From a bacterium (GTDB lineage: Bacteria; SAR324; XYD2-FULL-50-16), in assembly GCA_018829445.1 (NCBI GenBank), contig JAHJTV010000034.1, positions 1 through 64,000 of the forward strand: a stretch of DNA of 64,000 nt, in the 5' to 3' direction. Each line of letters begins with the position of its first letter. Within the stretch, counting starts at the first letter, position 1. A program made the translations under genes and the position numbers. This document shows positions 36,355-45,505 of the stretch, in pieces. The notes under the pieces are model-generated. The model did no database searches, was not told where the DNA came from, and was given only the letters and a program-made list of their open reading frames with translations.

Positions 36355-36370
36355 TGGTATAACGGTTGCA
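36355..36370 (+). promoter_or_regulatory. Sigma-54 (-24/-12) promoter of the acyl-CoA operon, full consensus match
   Basis: TGGTATAACGGTTGCA fits TGGYAYRNNNNTTGCW at every position with ten bases between GG and GC. It is 135 bases before the ATG of the synthetase beta subunit. Downstream, the A/T-rich leader contains two copies of GCAGTTTA. Confidence 0.85.
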
Positions 36371-36504
36371 GTTTAACTCCTCGATATATAATGCTAAAAC
36401 TGAGAATGCCAATTATTTTAGAGAATTGCAGTTTAAAACTGTGTTTCTCTCACCAAGAGTCAACACAATATAAAATATAATTATTTTAGAGTGAAGGATA
36501 GACA

Positions 36505-37203
36505 ATGACTGTAACCAAGATAATCGACCAAGCTCGGAGTGAAAAGAGAACCGTTCTGACAGAAATTGAAGCAAAACAGATATTGCTGGAAGCAGGAATC
36601 GGCTGTACAAAAACAAAGCTTGCTTCAACCAAAGAACAGGCTGTCTCTTTGTGTGAAGAGTTTGGATACCCGGTTGTGTTAAAAATATCATCGGTTGATA
36701 TTACACATAAAAGTGATGCCGGCGGTGTAAAGGTAAATCTGAAGGACAAGACAGAAATGGAGGCCGCTTTTGATGAGATTATGACCTCCTGCAGGGCGAA
36801 ATTCCCGGATGCGAACATCGAAGGAATATCCGTCCAGAAAATGGCAAAACCCGGCATTGAGGTTATTATCGGAATGACCAAGGATCCCTCTTTCGGACCT
36901 GTCTTGATGTTCGGTTTGGGCGGAGTATTTGTGGAAGTCCTGAAAGATGTTGCTTTCAGAATTGTTCCCCTGGAGAAGGTGGATGCTTCGGAGATGATTG
37001 AGGAGATAAAAGGCAAGAAGCTTCTGGAAGGGTATCGTGGACAGGATCCTGCCGATATTCCCTGCCTGGAAGAGATGTTGTTAAAGCTATCGGCTTTTAT
37101 TGATGGCACACCGGGAATACAGGAGATTGATATGAATCCGGTGTTTGCCTACAAAGAGGGGGCAGTTGTTGTTGATGCAAGGATCATCTTAGAGAAAGCA
37201 TAA
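36505..37203 (+). CDS. ADP-forming acyl-CoA synthetase, beta subunit (ATP-grasp)
   Basis: A 232-residue subunit. Seen: the ATP-grasp start LTEIEAKQILLEAGI, YPVVLKISSVDITHKSDAGG (nucleotide-binding and phosphate-contact region), GPVLMFGLGGVFVEVLKD and the closing EIDMNPVF. Known: in acetyl-CoA synthetase (ADP-forming) the beta subunit takes phosphate from the phosphohistidine and transfers it to ADP, so acyl-CoA hydrolysis is coupled to ATP. The pair of separate 232- and 463-residue subunits is the ACD I layout of archaea and some anaerobic bacteria. It is the first gene of a five-gene operon. Confidence 0.92.
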   Translation: MTVTKIIDQARSEKRTVLTEIEAKQILLEAGIGCTKTKLASTKEQAVSLCEEFGYPVVLKISSVDITHKSDAGGVKVNLKDKTEMEAAFDEIMTSCRAKFPDANIEGISVQKMAKPGIEVIIGMTKDPSFGPVLMFGLGGVFVEVLKDVAFRIVPLEKVDASEMIEEIKGKKLLEGYRGQDPADIPCLEEMLLKLSAFIDGTPGIQEIDMNPVFAYKEGAVVVDARIILEKA

Positions 37204-37243
37204 ACAGTTATTATACAGAATCTAAAATAAGGACGGTTCAATC

Positions 37244-38635
37244 ATGATGGAATTATTTTTTAAACCGAAATCAGTAGCAGTAGTTGGAGCTAGTGGAACT
37301 CCAGGAAAACTGGGCTATGTCATTGTTAAAAATATAGCTGATAGTGACTTTGACGGAGAGGTTTATCCGGTCAACCCGAAGTCGGATGAGATATTGGGAT
37401 ACAAAGTATATAAGTCTCTGACAGAGATCCCCGGTGATGTTGACCTGGTTGTGACGGCTTTACCAACTCCAAAAATCACTGTGAGTGCCATGGAAGAGTG
37501 CGCCAGGAAAGGGGTGAAGGCCGTGATTATTGAATCTGCTGGATTCGGTGAAGTTGGGGGTGAAGGCAAGGTATTGCAGGACCGGATCGTTGATATTGCC
37601 AAAAAGAACAATATTCGTGTTATGGGCCCCAATTGCTCGGGTATTGTTTCGCGCAACATTGTAACATCCATCTATCCCATGACCAAAAAAGTTACCGATG
37701 GAAACGTGGTTTTGATCGGTCAATCAGGGTTACTGGCTGCCGGTATGGCATCGGATATTGTGGAAAATGAGAGCTTGAATATCAGCAAAGTGTGTTCAAT
37801 CGGGAATAAATGTGATGTTAATGAAAATGATCTATTGGAATACTTTGGCAACCAGGATGAGGTTGAGGTTATTTCCATGTATCTGGAAAATGTATCTGAC
37901 GGAAAAAACCTGACCCGGATAGCAAAAAAAGTGGCTGCCAAAAAACCGGTTATTTTTCTGAATGGCGGACGTACGGATGCAGGGGCTAAAGCAGCCATGA
38001 GTCATACTGGAAGTATTGCCAGTAACTCAAAAATTGTAAAAACCGCTATTCAGCAAACCGGAATGATTCAGGCTGATGATTTTGGAGAAATGAAAGATTT
38101 CGCCAAGGTTTTTTCCACTCAACCGATTCCGAAAGGCAACCGGATTGCAGTAATCACTCTGGCCGGCAGTGTTGGCGTCGTGGTTTCCGATCTCTGTGCA
38201 GAGCATGGTCTGGAACTGCCCAAGCTCACTCCGGAAACAATGGAACTATTAAAAGATAAATTTGATACTCCGGTCTCGAATCCGGTCGACCTGTTTTTTT
38301 CCGTGACCAAAATAGGGTTTACCAAAACACTGGAAACCACATTCCCTGATGCGCTAAGGGATCCTGACATTGATGCCGCTATTCTAATTCTGGCCGGTTT
38401 TGAATACACTCAGGAAGCCGTTCAGAAAAAAATAATTCAAAGCATCGTCAAAGAGGTCGGGAAACCGGTGGTTATCTGCATGATCGTCGGCTATAACCGT
38501 TACAAAAATGTTATTATGGACGAACTGGGAAAAGACCTGCCAGTGTTCCCATCCTTGATATCCGGAGTAAAAGCACTGAGCAAATTATGTGAATATGGTA
38601 TTCGGAAACACAAAAAAGAATCACAAAGGAGGTAA
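37244..38635 (+). CDS. ADP-forming acyl-CoA synthetase, alpha subunit
   Basis: A 463-residue subunit. Seen: the CoA-binding Rossmann-like domain (VAVVGASGTPGKLGYVIVKN), the succinyl-CoA-ligase-like domain with VMGPNCSGIVS and VVLIGQSGLLAAGMASD, and the phosphate-carrying His254 in AAMSHTGS. Known: the alpha subunit forms the acyl phosphate and the phosphohistidine, and passes phosphate to the beta subunit. It starts 40 bases after the beta gene. In a fermenting or sulfate-reducing cell this enzyme would usually run toward ATP from acetyl-CoA or an aryl-/acyl-CoA; in the degradative direction it could instead activate an acid (inference). Confidence 0.93.
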   Translation: MMELFFKPKSVAVVGASGTPGKLGYVIVKNIADSDFDGEVYPVNPKSDEILGYKVYKSLTEIPGDVDLVVTALPTPKITVSAMEECARKGVKAVIIESAGFGEVGGEGKVLQDRIVDIAKKNNIRVMGPNCSGIVSRNIVTSIYPMTKKVTDGNVVLIGQSGLLAAGMASDIVENESLNISKVCSIGNKCDVNENDLLEYFGNQDEVEVISMYLENVSDGKNLTRIAKKVAAKKPVIFLNGGRTDAGAKAAMSHTGSIASNSKIVKTAIQQTGMIQADDFGEMKDFAKVFSTQPIPKGNRIAVITLAGSVGVVVSDLCAEHGLELPKLTPETMELLKDKFDTPVSNPVDLFFSVTKIGFTKTLETTFPDALRDPDIDAAILILAGFEYTQEAVQKKIIQSIVKEVGKPVVICMIVGYNRYKNVIMDELGKDLPVFPSLISGVKALSKLCEYGIRKHKKESQRR

Positions 38636-38637
38636 GT

Positions 38638-39405
38638 ATGTCATTTGAGAATATCATTCTCGAAAAGGAAGAAGGCATTGCCATCGTCACCTTTAACAGG
38701 CCTGATGCAATGAATGCCCTGAACAACCAGACCCGGGCCGAGTTCGGTCAGGTCATGAAAGAGTTGGAAGCTGATGATGATGTTAAGGTGATTATTTTGA
38801 CAGGCGCGGGCAAATCATTTGTGGCAGGATCCGATATCAAGGAGTTTAACCAAACTACCCCCTATGACGCCCACAATATCAACCGCCTGGGGCAGATCTG
38901 TGAAAACATGCCCAAGCCGGTGATTGCTGCCGTTAATGGGTTCTGCCTGGGAGGTGGCTGTGAGATCGCCATGGGTTGCGACATTATTATCGCCTCTGAA
39001 AAAGCCAAATTCGGTCAAACAGAAGCCAATGTCGGTGTTATCCCGGGCGGCGGTGGAACACAACGATTACCGAGATTGATAGGCGTTTGCCGGGCAAAAG
39101 AGCTGATTTTCACGGCAGATATCATTCGAGCCGAAGAAGCGGACCGAATCGGTTTGGTCAACAAAGTCGTTCCCATGGATGAACTGATGTCGACGGCTAA
39201 AGAGATGGCCATTAAAATTGCATCCAAGAGCCCGGCCGTGCTTAAACTGGCAAAACAAGCCATCAACAGGGGGATGAATACGAGTCTGGAGTCCGGACTG
39301 GCCTATGAAAGAGAGATGTACAGTATTTCCCTCAGTTTGGAAGACAAAGCAGAAGGAGTCGCGGCTTTTATTGAAAAAAGGAAACCTCAGTTCAAAGGTA
39401 AATAA
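38638..39405 (+). CDS. Enoyl-CoA hydratase/isomerase (crotonase family)
   Basis: A 255-residue enzyme starting two bases after the synthetase, with AAAGGAGG upstream. Seen: the oxyanion-hole region AGSDIKEFN, NGFCLGGGCEIAMGCD with the first catalytic Glu, and FGQTEANVGVIPGGGGTQRL with the second. Known: with both Glu residues present the protein should be a true hydratase of 2-enoyl-CoA (the second Glu is lost in many isomerases and dehalogenases). It would hydrate an unsaturated acyl-CoA formed after ring opening. A hairpin, TATCCCGCT at 39419-39427 with AGTGGGATA at 39441-39449, follows. Confidence 0.92.
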   Translation: MSFENIILEKEEGIAIVTFNRPDAMNALNNQTRAEFGQVMKELEADDDVKVIILTGAGKSFVAGSDIKEFNQTTPYDAHNINRLGQICENMPKPVIAAVNGFCLGGGCEIAMGCDIIIASEKAKFGQTEANVGVIPGGGGTQRLPRLIGVCRAKELIFTADIIRAEEADRIGLVNKVVPMDELMSTAKEMAIKIASKSPAVLKLAKQAINRGMNTSLESGLAYEREMYSISLSLEDKAEGVAAFIEKRKPQFKGK

Positions 39406-39493
39406 TTGGTCATTTGATTATCCCGCTTGTGACAACCGCGAGTGGGATATTATCCGCTTTAATCGTACCACATTTTAGGAGGAAATCTTATCA

Positions 39494-39928
39494 ATGGAAA
39501 ACATGGCAAATAAGGTAGCTCGTGTACCCAATTTAGTAGATTGGTCGACCGGCGCAGTCAGGCTGATGAGCGCAAAATGTAGCTCTTGCGGAACATACTT
39601 CTTTCCGAAGGAACATTATCAGCATCGTCCGGGTTGCTCAAGAGAAGGTGTTGAAGATGTGTTGTTGCCCACCAAAGGTAAGCTTGCCAGTTATACGATT
39701 CAGTATTATCCCTGCCCCCCACCGTTTAAAACAGAACAAAAGATCACTCCCTACGGTATCGGTCTGGTTGAGTTTGAGGAGGAAAAAATTCAGGTCACCG
39801 GAATCATTACGGAAACCGATCTGAAATCTCTTAAGCTGGGGATGGAAATGGAAACGACCATCCTGTCTATGTATACCAACGAGGAAAAACAGGACGTGGT
39901 GACGTGGGCGTTTCGAGCCGTTAAATAA
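39494..39928 (+). CDS. DUF35 zinc-ribbon/OB-fold protein, thiolase partner
   Basis: A 144-residue protein. Seen: the rubredoxin-like zinc ribbon in CSSCGTYFFPKEHYQHRPGC, then an OB fold with GKLASYTIQYYPCPPPFKTE and PYGIGLVEFEEEKIQVTGII. Known: DUF35 proteins bind CoA thioesters beside thiolase-like enzymes; in archaea they hold thiolase and HMG-CoA synthase together. It is 36 bases upstream of the thiolase gene and has a good Shine-Dalgarno (AGGAGG). Its presence argues that the following thiolase works as a heteromer. Confidence 0.9.
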   Translation: MENMANKVARVPNLVDWSTGAVRLMSAKCSSCGTYFFPKEHYQHRPGCSREGVEDVLLPTKGKLASYTIQYYPCPPPFKTEQKITPYGIGLVEFEEEKIQVTGIITETDLKSLKLGMEMETTILSMYTNEEKQDVVTWAFRAVK

Positions 39929-39964
39929 CCAACTTTATACTAACCATAACAAGGGATAATTATC

Positions 39965-41146
39965 ATGAGAGATGTATATATTATTGGAACCGGGATACAC
40001 CCCTGGATGGGTTTCTCGGAAAAAGTGTTCGCCGATTTCGCGGCTGTGGCTGTTGCCGGTGCTTTGAAAGACGCAAATATTGAGTGGCAGAAAATTCAGG
40101 CAATTATGGCTGGAATCTTTATTTACGGTGGTAACGCCGGTCACCTTTCCGGTCAGTATCTGGAAAGTATTTTTGGTGAAACCGGCGTACCGGTGGTTAA
40201 CGTCTACAACGCCTGCGCTACCGGGTCAGCTGCAATCAGAATGGCGTATAACAGTGTCGCCGCCGGCGAGACCGATACCACCCTGGCTTTTGGCGCCGAC
40301 GTATCACCGAAAGGTTTTCTCACTGCAAAATCCGATAACGCGGTTCAGGACAGGGATGTGATCAGGTGGAAAATGGGTGGACTGCCGAATCCTATCTACT
40401 GGGCGCTGGAATGCAGGAAAAGAATGGCCAAATATGGTACGACTGAAGAGGATCTGGCCCTGGTTAAGGTACTGATGAGTGAGCACGGTTCCAAGAATCC
40501 GGACGCTCGATTTAAAAAGGCATACAGCCTGGAAGAGGTGTTAAATTCCGTCTATGTTTGCGACCCTCTGAGACTGTATGAGATTTGCCCGGTGAGTACC
40601 GGCGCGGCGGCTGTTATTGTTACAGCCGACAAAGAACTGATAGCCAAGGCCGACAACCCGGTGAAGATTAACGCTACAACCATGGGAAGTGCCATGTATG
40701 GTGATCCAACCATCAGGATCTCAGCCCTGTCCTGCCCGGCTGTAGCCGAGGCCCCCATGTTGAGTGAAAGCTATTCCGCTTCGCAGCAGGCGTACAAGAA
40801 ATCCGGGATTGGCCCCGAGGACGTGGATATTCTGGAACTTCCCGACAACAGTTCCTGGCATTACCTGGTTTATCTGGAAACATGCGGGTTCTGCAAAGAG
40901 GGTGAAGCCGACAAAATGTTGCGAGATGGCGAGACCAAAATCGGTGGAAAACTACCCGTTAACCCGAGTGGTGGATTTTCCTCACACGGTGAGGCGCTGT
41001 CAGCTCAAGCTCTATGGCAGGTCATCGAATGCGCGAATCAGCTCAGGGGAAGGTGTGGTGAGCGACAGGTGGAAAATCCCAAGGTCGCCATGGCTCAGAC
41101 TTACGGTCTGATGGGTAACAGCGGAACCACCATACTGTCAATCTAG
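39965..41146 (+). CDS. Thiolase/SCP2-type acyl-CoA acetyltransferase
   Basis: A 393-residue enzyme. Seen: the nucleophile Cys84 in NACATGSAA, and near the C-terminus NPSGGFSSHGEALSAQALWQ with the catalytic His. The second cysteine of classic thiolases (CxG) is absent: the end reads GLMGNSGTTILSI. Known: this pattern is typical of SCP2-like and archaeal thiolases that act with a DUF35 partner. It would cleave or form a beta-ketoacyl-CoA, giving acetyl-CoA at the end of a ring-fission pathway (inference). It is the last gene of the operon. Confidence 0.92.
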   Translation: MRDVYIIGTGIHPWMGFSEKVFADFAAVAVAGALKDANIEWQKIQAIMAGIFIYGGNAGHLSGQYLESIFGETGVPVVNVYNACATGSAAIRMAYNSVAAGETDTTLAFGADVSPKGFLTAKSDNAVQDRDVIRWKMGGLPNPIYWALECRKRMAKYGTTEEDLALVKVLMSEHGSKNPDARFKKAYSLEEVLNSVYVCDPLRLYEICPVSTGAAAVIVTADKELIAKADNPVKINATTMGSAMYGDPTIRISALSCPAVAEAPMLSESYSASQQAYKKSGIGPEDVDILELPDNSSWHYLVYLETCGFCKEGEADKMLRDGETKIGGKLPVNPSGGFSSHGEALSAQALWQVIECANQLRGRCGERQVENPKVAMAQTYGLMGNSGTTILSI

Positions 41147-41170
41147 ATTTTCATTGCGTTTTCTCTCCTT

Positions 41171-41214
41171 TCATCCCCGGGTCGAGTTGTTTGAATTGCC
41201 CGGCCCGGGGATGA
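41171..41214. terminator. Strong hairpin between converging genes
   Basis: TCATCCCCGGG (41171-41181) pairs with CCCGGGGATGA (41204-41214). It lies between the thiolase stop and the MoaE-like gene on the opposite strand. No T-run follows in either direction, so it is a probable, not a classic, terminator. Confidence 0.6.
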
Positions 41215-41230
41215 TCAGTAGAGTTTGCCA

Positions 41231-41590
41231 CTAGACATAATATTCGGTTTTACTGGTTACGGTCGCTTTCACATCATTCAAGGTGTTGTACAGGGTTTCG
41301 ATTACATTTTCCCTGATGTCCCCGGCCACGACAATGTACATCACATCATCTCCCACATTGAGATCTTTCTCTTCGGCAATCTCAATCAGGATCTCTATGA
41401 TCCCATTCCGGTTTTTATTGGTTGTGATCACCTCCTTGAGCTTTTTGTGATCCACAGCTACCCTTAATCCGGACACTTTTCTACCATCCCTGGAGGTTGA
41501 CCGCACCACCCCGTTATGGCACAAAATCATACCGGCTTCATGGTAGTTGGGATGGCTTTTGATGGAAGCTATCAGATTCGCAAGATTCAT
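41231..41590 (-). CDS. MoaE-like protein (molybdopterin synthase large-subunit family)
   Basis: A 119-residue protein. Seen: GVVRSTSRDGRKVSGLRV, VGDDVMYIVVAGDIRENVIE and the end VKATVTSKTEYYV, which match the MoaE fold order including the lysines near the C-terminus that hold the sulfur carrier's thiocarboxylate. Known: MoaE with thiocarboxylated MoaD converts cPMP to molybdopterin. No MoaD gene was found in the window. It lies 45 bases downstream of moaA in the same transcript. It is shorter than E. coli MoaE, and the match is by pattern, so family membership is likely, not certain. Confidence 0.72.
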   Translation of the reverse strand: MNLANLIASIKSHPNYHEAGMILCHNGVVRSTSRDGRKVSGLRVAVDHKKLKEVITTNKNRNGIIEILIEIAEEKDLNVGDDVMYIVVAGDIRENVIETLYNTLNDVKATVTSKTEYYV

Positions 41591-41635
41591 ATTATTTGAC
41601 TCCTCTTCACACTCTCTGTCTTGACGAATTAAGTT

Positions 41636-42622
41636 TCATCCACCAATTGCTGACATTTGAGATGATATTTTAAAATGGTTGGATTCTCTGATGGTATGTT
41701 TTTGTTGCTTGTTTTTGACTGTGTCCAACAGGATTTCAGAAATTTTCTCATCGGAACACCCGCTTCGCAGGTGCGTTCTTAAATCCACCTGATGGTCGGA
41801 TAACAGGCAGGAGCGCAACATGCCATTTGCCGTGAGTCTCAAACGACTGCATTGAGAACAAAAATGGTGACTAATGGGGCTGATAAAGCCAATTTCCCCC
41901 CGTGCATTTTTAAACTTGTACCTTTCAGCAGGACCATCGTTTTCTCCCCTGTCGACCGGAATCAGCTCTCCAAGTGAGCTGATTATTTTTTTGATTTCAG
42001 GGGTAAACAACTGTTGTGTCGGTTTGAAATTGGATTGGCCTATGGGCATGTATTCAATAAACCTGACATGAAATGGATATTGAATGGATAATCCGGCAAA
42101 ATCCGTCAGTTCACGTTCATTCAAGCCGTTTAAAACCACTACATTGATTTTAATGGGATCAAACCCATCCTTGATGGCTGACTCCAGTCCCTGCCAGACC
42201 TTATGATAATAGTCCCTGCCGGTTATGGTTTTAAAATTATCACTCTCCATCGAATCCAGACTGACATTGATCCTTTTAATGCCGGCTGCCCTTAATCTGG
42301 CTGTGTTGTTCTTTAACAAAACGCCGTTTGTGGTGAGAGACACATCCTTTAATCCCTTGATTGCTGTCAGCTGTTGTAAAAAATCATAAACGCCCAGTCT
42401 CACCAATGGTTCACCCCCTGTTATCCTCACTTTGGAAATGCCATTCTGCACCCCTACCCTGACGATTCTCAATATCTCTTCATAACGAAGAATCTCCTCG
42501 TGAGCAAGCATAGTAATAGGAGTAAGCGGAGTACAGTATTTGCAGCGAAGATTACACCGATCTGTGATGGAGATGCGCAGGTAACTTAAACTGCGATTAT
42601 AACTATCCATAAGTATATTCAT
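41636..42622 (-). CDS. moaA: GTP 3',8-cyclase MoaA (radical SAM)
   Basis: A 328-residue radical SAM enzyme. Seen: the S-adenosylmethionine cluster ligands Cys23, Cys27 and Cys30 in ITDRCNLRCKYC, the glycine-rich RITGGEPLVR, the C-terminal second-cluster motif FCSQCSRLRLTANGMLRSCL, and the terminal Gly-Gly. Known: MoaA catalyses the first step of molybdopterin synthesis, and the last two glycines are needed for GTP use. Start ATG at 42622 (an ATG four codons in is also possible). Its placement beside three Mo/W enzymes suggests a cofactor supply for them (inference). Confidence 0.94.
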   Translation of the reverse strand: MNILMDSYNRSLSYLRISITDRCNLRCKYCTPLTPITMLAHEEILRYEEILRIVRVGVQNGISKVRITGGEPLVRLGVYDFLQQLTAIKGLKDVSLTTNGVLLKNNTARLRAAGIKRINVSLDSMESDNFKTITGRDYYHKVWQGLESAIKDGFDPIKINVVVLNGLNERELTDFAGLSIQYPFHVRFIEYMPIGQSNFKPTQQLFTPEIKKIISSLGELIPVDRGENDGPAERYKFKNARGEIGFISPISHHFCSQCSRLRLTANGMLRSCLLSDHQVDLRTHLRSGCSDEKISEILLDTVKNKQQKHTIRESNHFKISSQMSAIGG

Positions 42623-42966
42623 GACGGTTTATCTAAAGGACAAAACAGATGATTATCACGCTTCTTGTTCTGCCGGATGACCTACAAAATTGAAAGTGAA
42701 AATCGATGCAAAGAGCAAAGTTCCATGGTGAATTTTATTAATTGCGAACTGCAATTTTAAATCCAAGTGTATCCTCGACCCATTAGTTGATCAATAGCAT
42801 TACCGGAGAAAATAGCCGGTGGAGTATCGCCGGACAATAAAAATAAATTTTAATCGGAAATTAACTTCAGTTGGTATTCTCATAAAACAGATTGAAGATT
42901 GACTAAAAATAAGCGACCATCAGCAACAGAGAGTATTTGCTAACCCAGGTAAAAAACATCAATTTT
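42623..42966. other. Divergent promoter region of moaA and mobB
   Basis: No gene. The stretch contains a weak palindrome-like run around 42740-42760 (TTGCGAACTGCAA). No sigma-54 site and no clear molybdenum-cofactor riboswitch fold could be recognised by eye. Confidence 0.35.
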
Positions 42967-43464
42967 ATGGAAACAAAGCTTTTTTCAATTGTCGGCCGAT
43001 CCGGCTCAGGAAAAACCACCTTAATCACTCGCTTAATTCCATCCTTTGTGGGATTGGGGCTGAAGGTGGGGTCGATAAAACACACCCACCATGATGTCGT
43101 TTTGGACAAGCCAGGAAAAGATTCCTGGAAACACGAACAAGCCGGAAGCTCTCAAGTTCTTCTTATTACCAATGACAGAATGGCTTTATTTGGTAAATTT
43201 GACAAGGAGACCAGTCTGTTCGATATCTCAAATCAATGGTTCAAAGGATTTGATCTGGTGATATCGGAAGGTTTTAAAAACCAGGATGGACTAAAAATCG
43301 AGGTAACCCGTAAAGAAAATAACAGATCTCCTCTCTTCACCAATCCGGATTACAACATACAGGCTATTGTCAGTGACTACGAGCTTGAAAGCTCTCTACC
43401 GGTTTTTGACACCAATGATACACAATCCATTTTTGGTTGGATTCGCCAGCAATTGGGTATTTGA
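42967..43464 (+). CDS. mobB: Molybdopterin-guanine dinucleotide biosynthesis protein MobB-like
   Basis: A 165-residue GTPase. Seen: Walker A GRSGSGKTTL at the start, VGSIKHTHHDVVLDKPGKDSWKHEQAGS (the conserved MobB block), and DLVISEGFK. Known: MobB assists MobA in attaching GMP to molybdopterin, as needed for bis-MGD enzymes of the DMSO reductase family encoded downstream. The frame starts at 42937; ATG 42967 is preferred as it begins directly at the nucleotide-binding fold. No strong Shine-Dalgarno. Confidence 0.9.
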   Translation: METKLFSIVGRSGSGKTTLITRLIPSFVGLGLKVGSIKHTHHDVVLDKPGKDSWKHEQAGSSQVLLITNDRMALFGKFDKETSLFDISNQWFKGFDLVISEGFKNQDGLKIEVTRKENNRSPLFTNPDYNIQAIVSDYELESSLPVFDTNDTQSIFGWIRQQLGI

Positions 43465-44349
43465 GCATTCTGGATTTGGTTGCTGATAGCAGATATAACT
43501 GAAGCTTGAATCACAGGAGATTGCCTGCCATGGAAGAGAGACTGGAAGCCATCAGTCTTTAATGTGATTATATTGTAATATATCAAATATATACACTATT
43601 TTGTGTTTCATGGGGCAAATGAGTTTTAATATGTGTCATTAATGCCTCAAGTGCTTTAAAAATATGTACTACCAGGAAGTTACGATAAAATTATATTCTC
43701 TTTGGATCAAATTTGTCCCTTTTTTTTATCAACCCTCTTCGCCTCCACTTTTTATACTCTTTTCAGCAACCGAATATTTTTTTGGAAACCGTATTTTCCG
43801 GGCCTTATTCACTATTGGCAAAACACGGGTGAGAAATCCTTAATTTGATCGAATACATAAATTACTGTTTTTATTTGTCTATCAAATTTAAAAAATATTT
43901 TTCCCGGACGGTTTGCAGCTTTTTTTGCTAGAGATCGAAGTCCAGTTTCAATAACCAAGAAAAACCGATGTTGGGTTTTGTGAGTATTCAAAGAAGTTTT
44001 CCCTAACATCAACCACCGTAAAAGTCAACGTAGCCTGGCTCCAAGTAGATTGTGGGAATTTCGGAATAGATTCGTGGTATATTTGTTGCTCTGTGAGCGT
44101 TATCTTTTTTATGACAAGCGGTTTTTCAAGTGGCAATTGGCTGATCCTTGAAACGTTCTTTGGTGAATACTCAAAAAGTTCAACTTGAAAACTGCCGTAC
44201 AAAAAAAAGTTATAAGATGTTTAGAGGATATGAACGTATTTCCCAAGGTGAAATTTGAAAAATAAGTCAACGAATATATTGCGTCTGATAAAATTTAATG
44301 CGATGGTACTATTTTCCATTCTCCAATTTTATTAGTGCAATATGATGAT
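43465..44349. other. Intergenic stretch of about 900 bases, no supported gene
   Basis: AT-rich with only short frames. An 84-codon minus frame at 43948-44202 (TTG start, no Shine-Dalgarno) has protein-like composition but no recognisable motif; a worn gene fragment is possible. Short inverted copies of GAGTATTC lie near 43983 and 44165. Confidence 0.35.
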
Positions 44350-44381
44350 ATCATTTCAAATCAACGCTTTTTTGAAATGAT
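44350..44381. promoter_or_regulatory. Perfect inverted repeat upstream of the second TRAP operon
   Basis: ATCATTTCAAA (44350-44360) and TTTGAAATGAT (44371-44381) are exact reverse complements separated by ten bases, about 90 bases before the dctP start. This could be an operator or a leader hairpin. Confidence 0.5.
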
Positions 44382-44470
44382 TCAGGTTTCAGATTCATCA
44401 GAACTGATCAGTTTATTTCATTAATGAAGAGGAAGAAGTTTTTGTCAAACATCAAAAAGGAGATTTGCAA

Positions 44471-45481
44471 ATGAAGAAGCTCAATTTTATTCCGTTTATT
44501 GCTGTTTTATCGTTTCTGTTTATGGGTGTTCCCAGCTCGGTTATGGCAATCAAATTAACCTATGCCAACTTTTTTCCACCAACCCATAGCCAATCAAAGC
44601 TGGGAGACCAATGGTGCAAGGACGTTGAAAGAGTTACCAATGGTGAAGTGACGGTTCAATACTATCCAGCAGGAACCTTGTTAAAGCCCAACCAGATGTA
44701 TGACGGTGTTGTTCAGGGAATCGCTGACGTTGGTTTTTCTGTTTTGGCCTATACCCCGGGGAGATTTCCTGTAATGGGTACCGTTGATTTGCCCCTGGGA
44801 TACTCCAGTGGTGTTGTTGCTACACAGGTTGCCAATGCGGTTTACAATAAATTCCAACCCAAAGAGTTTAATGATGTTCAAGTGATGTACTTGCATGCTC
44901 ATGGTCCCGGTTTGTTTTTTTCTGCAAAAAAACCGATCCACACACTTAGTGATCTAAAAGGGATGAAGCTAAGAGCTACTTCATATGCTGCCAAGATTGT
45001 TAGCGCGGCAGGTGGAACCCCTGTTGGAGGCCCCATGACTGAAGCCTATACAAATATCCAAAAGGGTGTTGTGGATGGTGGTGTTTATCCAATGGAAACC
45101 AACAAAGGTTGGAAAATGGGTGAGGTTGTTGATTATGGTACAGCTGCATACAGTATTGCCTACACAACGACTTTCTACGTCGTAATGAACAAAAGTAAGT
45201 GGAACCAGATCTCAAAAGGTTCACAAAATGCGATTCTTGAACTCAACAAAGAGTATATTGTCAAGCATGGAGAGGCATGGGACAGTTCAGATTCGGAAGG
45301 GTTAGTATCTTTTCTTAATGAGGGTAATCAACTGATCGGCCTTGATAAGAAAGAAGCAGCAAAGTGGAAGGACGCTGTTAGTCCGATTATCGATGAGTAT
45401 GCTGAAGAGCTTAGTAAAAAAGGTTTGACAGGGAAAGAGATAGTTGATTTTACAAAGAGTACGCTGGATAGCCTGCAGTAA
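44471..45481 (+). CDS. dctP: TRAP transporter substrate-binding protein (DctP family), second system
   Basis: A 336-residue periplasmic protein. Seen: signal peptide MKKLNFIPFIAVLSFLFMGV with likely cleavage after VMA, then FFPPTHSQSKLGDQWCKDVE, LSDLKGMKLRATSYAAKIV and VDGGVYPMETNKGW. The frame starts with a TTG at 44465; ATG 44471 follows AAGGAG at good distance. Known: DctP proteins hold carboxylates through a conserved Arg, here in the KLRA strand. It lies close before the molybdenum enzyme block and could bring in that block's substrate (inference). A terminator hairpin follows the stop. Confidence 0.93.
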   Translation: MKKLNFIPFIAVLSFLFMGVPSSVMAIKLTYANFFPPTHSQSKLGDQWCKDVERVTNGEVTVQYYPAGTLLKPNQMYDGVVQGIADVGFSVLAYTPGRFPVMGTVDLPLGYSSGVVATQVANAVYNKFQPKEFNDVQVMYLHAHGPGLFFSAKKPIHTLSDLKGMKLRATSYAAKIVSAAGGTPVGGPMTEAYTNIQKGVVDGGVYPMETNKGWKMGEVVDYGTAAYSIAYTTTFYVVMNKSKWNQISKGSQNAILELNKEYIVKHGEAWDSSDSEGLVSFLNEGNQLIGLDKKEAAKWKDAVSPIIDEYAEELSKKGLTGKEIVDFTKSTLDSLQ

Positions 45482-45505
45482 CAGAGGATTTGGTATTATG
45501 CAACG

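Noticed and set aside
43948..44202. An 84-codon minus-strand frame in the gap before the second TRAP operon
   Set aside because: TTG start without ribosome-binding site and no similarity I recognise; at most a worn fragment.
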